From: Psychromonas sp. MME1
Lineage (GTDB): Bacteria > Pseudomonadota > Gammaproteobacteria > Enterobacterales > Psychromonadaceae
NCBI RefSeq assembly: GCF_041080865.1
Contig: NZ_CP160906.1
Location: 2,728,001 to 2,792,000, forward strand
Reading direction: 5' to 3'
Length of the DNA stretch: 64,000 bases
Part shown: positions 59,632-64,000 of the stretch, in pieces
Layout of the letters: every line of letters begins with the position of its first letter
Numbering within the stretch: position 1 is the stretch's first letter
Translations under genes and position numbers: made by a program
The notes under the pieces: generated by a model
Database searches by the model: none
Told to the model about the DNA's origin: nothing
What the model saw: the letters and a program-made list of their open reading frames with translations, nothing else

Positions 59632-60401
59632 ACACTCTACCAACGTATTAATAAATTATGGCGTATTTTCGCGACGGCTTTCTGTTTTAGCTTATTTGGT
59701 TTGGGCGGACTGACGCTTACCTTTATTATCTTTCCTCTATTAACCTTTTCCATCAAAGAAGTCAGTCAACGAGAGTTACAAGTACAAAAAATAATTCAGC
59801 GCGCATTTTCGCTTTTCTGTGACACCATGCGCTTTCTCGGTGCGCTTGATTACCGTATTGAAGGTGCTGAAAAGTTACAATTAGATAAAAATTGTTTGCT
59901 TATAGCGAATCACCCTAGCTTAATTGATTACGTACTGATCGCCTCCCGCCTAAAGCAATGCGACTGTTTAGTGAAAGCTGCAATTTGGCATAACCCCTTT
60001 ATGAAAGGCGTAGTTAAATCAGCGGGATATATTCCCAACAACGGCGCACAAGAGTTAATCGAACATTGCGCTAAACGCTTAAATGATGGCAATGTGCTTT
60101 TAATTTTTCCTGAAGGAACACGCACCACGCCCGGTAAACATTCGGTTTTACAACGAGGGGCTGCACAAATTGCTATCAAAACAGCGACAGATATACGGAT
60201 GATACATATTCATGTATCCCCCCTTTTTTAACCAAAGAGACAAAATGGTATCAAGTTCCTGACATAAAGCCCTTTTTCCACGTGCAAGTAAAAGATAAAC
60301 TAAGCATACAGCCTTTTATTGATAGTCACCTTCCTCCTTCGGTAGCGGTCAGAAATTTAAATAGGCACCTTAGCGATCTTTTTCCACCCGATCACACTTA
60401 A
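59629..60401 (+). pseudogene. apeD: APE acyltransferase (ApeD), frameshifted
   Basis: A 1-acyl-glycerol-phosphate acyltransferase-like membrane protein of about 257 residues. It has a hydrophobic N-terminus, then the PlsC motifs NHPSLIDY at about 92-99 and FPEGTR. The frame ends early at 60231 in VSPLF. The next frame gives LTKETKWYQVPDIKPFFHVQVKD and a normal end at 60401. One base is missing in the C6-T6 tract at 60218-60229. The GTG at 59629 overlaps the stop of the preceding gene (GTGA), which favours coupling; an ATG at 59608 is the other possible start. In APE clusters this enzyme may attach or transfer the polyene acyl group. Confidence 0.78.
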
Positions 60402-60421
60402 AAATCAGTAAGTAGGACTTA

Positions 60422-60679
60422 ATGAACGAATTACATACGGAAATAAAACAACTCATCATTGATGCGCTATTTCTCGAAGATATCAGCGTGGCAGATATTG
60501 AAACCGATGCTGAGCTATTTGGCGGCGGCCTCGGCTTAGACTCAATTGATGCGCTTGAATTAGGGTTAGCCATTAAAAAGCGTTACAACGTCATCATTGA
60601 TGCTGATGATCCTAACGTCCGCAACCATTTTGCATCGGTCGGTAATTTATCTAAATATATTTTTGAAAGTAAGGAATAA
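60422..60679 (+). CDS. apeE: APE acyl carrier protein 1 (ApeE)
   Basis: An 85-residue acyl carrier protein. The phosphopantetheine Ser41 lies in GLDSID, preceded by a four-helix ACP pattern (IDALFLEDI, DAELFGGG). It is one of two carrier proteins encoded next to each other, a mark of APE clusters, and carries the growing chain. The next ACP begins 2 bases after its stop. Confidence 0.92.
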   Translation: MNELHTEIKQLIIDALFLEDISVADIETDAELFGGGLGLDSIDALELGLAIKKRYNVIIDADDPNVRNHFASVGNLSKYIFESKE

Positions 60680-60681
60680 CC

Positions 60682-60939
60682 ATGCCTGAATTAAATCGTG
60701 AAGATATTTTTCAACAAATTCAAGGCGCACTGATTGAGCTTTTTGAAGTTGACGAAGCAGATATTCATCTTGAAACCAACCTTTATAGCGAGTTAGATCT
60801 CGATAGTTTAGATGCCGTTGATTTAGTCGTACATTTACAAAAACTAACGGGTAAAAAAATCAAACCGGAAGAGTTTAAAATGGTGCGTACCGTTGCAGAT
60901 ATCGTTGATGCAGTTGAAAATCTCTTAAAGAGCGCATAA
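60682..60939 (+). CDS. apeF: APE acyl carrier protein 2 (ApeF)
   Basis: An 85-residue second acyl carrier protein with phosphopantetheine Ser42 in DLDSLDAVDL. It differs from its neighbour in sequence, so the two probably carry different intermediates, starter and elongating chain. AAGGA precedes the ATG. Its stop overlaps the start of the following gene. Confidence 0.92.
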   Translation: MPELNREDIFQQIQGALIELFEVDEADIHLETNLYSELDLDSLDAVDLVVHLQKLTGKKIKPEEFKMVRTVADIVDAVENLLKSA

Positions 60940-61505
60940 TGAAACTACTGACACTACTGTCAGTGCTGGTTTTATTGGCTTATCCCCTTGCTGTCTATTA
61001 TGGTTTAAGCCACTGGGGGATCGGCGCCATTAGCGCCTTATTAGTCATGATGTTTGTTTTACGCATCATCGGGGGAAATCAAACCCGCCTGCGAGAGCTT
61101 AAATATATTACTTGGCTAAGTGGTTGTGCTGGCATTGCGCTATCTCTGCTCGCTTACCTCTTTAAAAATAGCAGTTGGTTTACCTATTATCCGATTATTG
61201 TCAATTTATTGATGCTGACTGTATTTATGGCAAGCCTATGGCAAAAAGAGACGCTTTGTGAACGTTTTGCGCGATTACAAGAACCACAATTACCTGACTA
61301 TGCGATTTTATATACACGCCAAGTCACTAAAGTATGGTGCGTTTTTTTTATTATTAACGCGACCATCTCCCTCACCACTGGTTTTATGAGTATGGAGATT
61401 TGGACTTTATATAATGGCCTGATCAGTTATTTATTAGCGGGTACTCTATTTGCGTGTGAATATGTGATGCGCTTATATGTAAAAAGAAAGAATAATGAAT
61501 TTTAG
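60939..61505 (+). CDS. apeG: APE cluster membrane protein (ApeG-like, COG4648)
   Basis: A 188-residue integral membrane protein with five or six helices, starting LLTLLSVLVLLAYPLAVYYGLSHWG. It matches the DUF/COG4648 type protein found in APE clusters between the carrier proteins and the ligase. It contains no obvious catalytic motif, and its function is unknown. It overlaps apeF by one base and apeH by 11 bases. Confidence 0.82.
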   Translation: MKLLTLLSVLVLLAYPLAVYYGLSHWGIGAISALLVMMFVLRIIGGNQTRLRELKYITWLSGCAGIALSLLAYLFKNSSWFTYYPIIVNLLMLTVFMASLWQKETLCERFARLQEPQLPDYAILYTRQVTKVWCVFFIINATISLTTGFMSMEIWTLYNGLISYLLAGTLFACEYVMRLYVKRKNNEF

Positions 61506-62880
61506 TCCTCTAGATAAGTTATTAATTGCCGATCGCAAGTTCAATCAACGGGTCGCTTTTTCTAATCAAAGCAATAAAAATTGGCATCACTTTATTACTG
61601 ATATAGCGGATTTATCCGCTCACTTGCGCCAACAAACTGCGCTGAGATGGGCTATTTGTTGCCAAGATAGTTATCTATTTTCAGTTGCTTTTTTTGCTGC
61701 TGCCTACGCTGACAAACAATTAATATTACCAGGTAACCATCAACCCGAGATGCTTGCCCTATTAGCGCAACAATTTGATGGGTTACTAACGGATGAGGAT
61801 TTACTAACAACAATAAAAAGTAAGCACTGTTTATTGCCTTTTGCGGCCGATAAAAAAGCAGAGCCGATTAAACAAATATTGGATATCAATAACGTCTCCC
61901 TGCTTTTATATACCTCTGGCTCAAACGGTTTCCCGAAGGCGATTCATAAGACGCTGGCCTTATTAGATACTGAAATTCACTCCTTACAAGAGGTTTGGGG
62001 GAAATTATTAACAGAAACAGAGATTGTCAGTAGCGTATCGCATCAACATATTTATGGTTTGCTATTTCGCATACTATGGCCTCTTTGTGCAGGTCGGGCG
62101 ATAAATAGTGTCGATCTCATTTATCCTGAGCAGGTAATAAAGGCAGCGAAGACAAATCGCACCCTCATTGCGAGCCCTGCGTTGCTCAAACGGCTAAGCG
62201 ATACCTGTGAAGGTGCTGGCTATCGCGCTATTTTCTCCTCTGGAGGCGCGCTTAATTACGAAACCGCCCGACATAATGAAGCCTGTTTAAAACAGTTGCC
62301 GATCGAAGTCTTTGGCAGCACCGAAACCGGTGGTATTGCCTATCGCCAACAGCAATCCGCGCAAACACCTTGGACTTTATTTTCCCCCTTACGCGCCCAA
62401 TGTAATGAGCAAGGCTGTTTACTGATCAAATCGCCTTGGATAGATAATGCCGAATTTTACCAAACAAGCGACCAATGTGAATTACTCAACGAACGGCAAT
62501 TTTTACTAAAAGGCCGCATCGACCGAATCGTTAAAATTGAAGAAAAACGGATCGCTTTAACGGAAGTAGAACTGCGTATTAATGAGCTACCTTGGATTGC
62601 CGAAAGCGCCGTTATTCTACTAAATTCACAGACGAGGTTATGTTTAGGCGCGGTCATCAAACTGACTGAGCAAGGTGTGCAAGCCCTGAAAAAGCAGGGT
62701 AAAGGACAATTTTGCCTATTACTTCGCCAACAACTACGGCTCTGGATTGAACCCATTGCTATTCCTCGATATTTTCGTATAGTGGATGAAATCCCGGTTA
62801 ACAGACAGGGCAAACAGTTACATAATGAGTTGTCTGCATTATTTAATGATCACAGTAGAGAAACAGATGCCACTCAATAA
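61495..62880 (+). CDS. apeH: APE AMP-dependent acyl ligase (ApeH)
   Basis: A 461-residue adenylate-forming enzyme. The P-loop LLYTSGSNGFPKAIHK is at about 136-151, GSTETGGIAYR at about 269-279 and LKGRIDRIVKIEEKRI near the C-terminus. In APE biosynthesis it activates 4-hydroxybenzoate or 4-hydroxycinnamate and loads it on a carrier protein. It overlaps apeG by 11 bases and apeI by 14, so it is translated in series. Confidence 0.88.
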   Translation: MNFSPLDKLLIADRKFNQRVAFSNQSNKNWHHFITDIADLSAHLRQQTALRWAICCQDSYLFSVAFFAAAYADKQLILPGNHQPEMLALLAQQFDGLLTDEDLLTTIKSKHCLLPFAADKKAEPIKQILDINNVSLLLYTSGSNGFPKAIHKTLALLDTEIHSLQEVWGKLLTETEIVSSVSHQHIYGLLFRILWPLCAGRAINSVDLIYPEQVIKAAKTNRTLIASPALLKRLSDTCEGAGYRAIFSSGGALNYETARHNEACLKQLPIEVFGSTETGGIAYRQQQSAQTPWTLFSPLRAQCNEQGCLLIKSPWIDNAEFYQTSDQCELLNERQFLLKGRIDRIVKIEEKRIALTEVELRINELPWIAESAVILLNSQTRLCLGAVIKLTEQGVQALKKQGKGQFCLLLRQQLRLWIEPIAIPRYFRIVDEIPVNRQGKQLHNELSALFNDHSRETDATQ

Positions 62881-63232
62881 AGCGCCCATCGTTGCACAAA
62901 AAATAGCAGATAATGAGCTGCAACTACTGCTATTTATGGAACCGTCATTAGCCTATTTTCAAGGGCATTTCCCTGACTTCCCGATTCTGCCGGGCGTGGC
63001 GCAAATTGACTGGGCGATTTATTATGGACAAACTTTATTAAATTGCCCCAACAAATTTGCCGGGATGGAAGTCATTAAATTTCAAGAGGCTATCTTACCA
63101 AATCAGACGGTATCATTGACTCTAAAGTGGCAGAGTGACAAGGGAATGCTCTATTTTAGTTTTAACAGTCACGGTGTTCAGCCAGTAAAAACACACTCAT
63201 CGGGACGTATTAAATTGGTCAACGCGGCATGA
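62867..63232 (+). CDS. apeI: APE hotdog dehydratase (ApeI)
   Basis: A hotdog-fold protein of about 121 residues with the active segment GHFPDFPILPGVAQIDW at about 26-42, similar to FabZ-type 3-hydroxyacyl-ACP dehydratases. In APE clusters ApeI pairs with ApeP to dehydrate the chain at each cycle. I took the ATG at 62867, which has AGAG upstream; ATGs at 62846 and 62786 are alternatives inside apeH. Its stop overlaps the next start. Confidence 0.83.
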   Translation: MPLNKAPIVAQKIADNELQLLLFMEPSLAYFQGHFPDFPILPGVAQIDWAIYYGQTLLNCPNKFAGMEVIKFQEAILPNQTVSLTLKWQSDKGMLYFSFNSHGVQPVKTHSSGRIKLVNAA

Positions 63233-64000
63233 ACCATTTCGCCCCCTGTTTCATCATTCCCTGTTATAACCATGGACGAATGTTACCTGCTGTCGTCGCA
63301 ACACTCTGTGAACGCTATAACCACCCTATTATTATTATTGATGACGGGAGTGATATACAGACCAAAAATGCACTATTGCCTTTGCTAGCCAATCATACCG
63401 TCATAACCCTCGCCACTAATCAAGGGAAAGGGGCCGCTGTCATTGCCGGCATTAAGCGGGCAGCACAACTTGGTTACAGCCATGCCATTCAAATTGATGC
63501 TGATGGCCAACATGATCTGGACGCTTTATCTGCACTATTAAGCGAAGCCGAAAAACACCCACAAGCGTTAATATCTGGGTGTCCCGTTTATGACCAATCC
63601 ATTCCCAAAGCTCGCCTATATGGTCGTTACATTACCCATTTCTGGGTTTGGGTAGAAACCTTATCCTTTTCCATTAAAGACAGCATGTGTGGTTTCCGCG
63701 CTTACCCAATAGCCGCAACCATCGCACTCATTAATCACTGTCAATTGGGATTGCGCATGGACTTTGATACGGAGATCATGGTCAGACTATATTGGGCTGA
63801 TTGCGATGTCCGTTTTATCAATACCAAGGTTATTTACCCTGAAGATGGTATTTCTCATTTTCATGCTTTTAAAGATAATGTGCAGATCAGTAAAATGCAC
63901 AGCAAGTTGTTTTTTGCCATGTTAACGCGTATTCCTAAACTGTTAACACGCCATAAACGCCTCAACCAACAACGGCAGCAACACTGGTCGAAACAAAGTG
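63229..64000 (+). CDS. apeJ: APE glycosyltransferase/acyltransferase (ApeJ), 5' part only
   Basis: The reading frame is open from the ATG at 63229, which overlaps the apeI stop, to the window edge. The 257 residues seen form a GT2 glycosyltransferase: PCFIIPCYNHGRML at about 6-19, IIIDDGS, the sugar/metal site IDADGQHD at about 93-100, and DSMCGFRAY. The last residues (RQQHWSKQS) match the start of a LpxL-type acyltransferase domain, so this is probably the fused GT-acyltransferase typical of APE clusters, which modifies the polyene for anchoring in the outer membrane. The rest lies outside the window. Confidence 0.85.
   Translation, partial: MNHFAPCFIIPCYNHGRMLPAVVATLCERYNHPIIIIDDGSDIQTKNALLPLLANHTVITLATNQGKGAAVIAGIKRAAQLGYSHAIQIDADGQHDLDALSALLSEAEKHPQALISGCPVYDQSIPKARLYGRYITHFWVWVETLSFSIKDSMCGFRAYPIAATIALINHCQLGLRMDFDTEIMVRLYWADCDVRFINTKVIYPEDGISHFHAFKDNVQISKMHSKLFFAMLTRIPKLLTRHKRLNQQRQQHWSKQS

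Noticed and set aside
1-64000. tRNA, rRNA, CRISPR and prophage
   Set aside because: No cloverleaf, rRNA sequence, repeat-spacer array or phage structural gene was seen anywhere.

Overview
The window is AT-rich chromosomal DNA from a marine gammaproteobacterium, most probably Psychromonas or a close relative in the Vibrionales/Alteromonadales neighbourhood. This rests on gene content (gmk, rpoZ, nirBDC, a recognisable MetJ, the small DUF2956, DUF3820 and DUF1289 proteins, and a trifunctional MFS/PlsC/AMP-ligase Aas) and was not tested by any database search.

Layout. 1-7.5 kb: a broken CotH-like gene cut by the window edge, a chemoreceptor, a decayed phage-type integrase, yicC, a short CobW-type GTPase, a frameshifted HDOD gene, a HIT protein and two small conserved proteins. 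7.5-15.5 kb: dapB, a MATE exporter, degQ, metY, a DUF3820 protein and a lipoprotein alpha-amylase. 15.7-26.8 kb: a gltS-like symporter, scsB-scsD, a PAS-GGDEF-EAL protein, fdhD with a YdeP-type molybdoenzyme, a HAD phosphatase, a gamma-glutamylcyclotransferase-like protein and an unidentified Cys-motif protein. 27-39.8 kb: a periplasmic GDPD, a cysteine-desulfhydrase-like enzyme divergent from an Lrp regulator, a cupin, a Bcr-type MFS pump, trhO, a pentapeptide protein, aas, gmk, rpoZ and a Na+/Ca2+ exchanger. 39.9-46.6 kb: nirB-nirD-nirC behind a perfect FNR box, then small redox and conserved genes and a LysE exporter. 46.7-57.6 kb: an agmatine-to-putrescine operon (aguB, permease, aguA) divergent from a LysR regulator, a DHA2 pump, a chemoreceptor, an EAL-CBS-GGDEF protein and metJ. 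57.6-64 kb: the first part of an aryl polyene (APE) biosynthetic cluster (a methyltransferase facing away, then apeC-D-E-F-G-H-I-J), which runs off the right edge.

The two most notable features are not ordinary genes. First, about eleven loci carry single-base frame breaks that split an otherwise complete, well conserved protein. Many lie in or beside short homopolymers, and apeC seems to have two that compensate within about 20 bases. This looks more like residual sequence error than decay, but a G8 tract in the DHA2 pump could also be phase-variable. Second, three diverged copies of a roughly 160-bp element with imperfect terminal inverted repeats and no coding capacity (a MITE-like family) lie between genes, one of them in the opposite orientation.

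I see no tRNA, rRNA, CRISPR array, intact transposase or complete prophage. I do not see a clearly unprecedented system; the APE cluster is the main specialised-metabolism locus, and it belongs to a known class.
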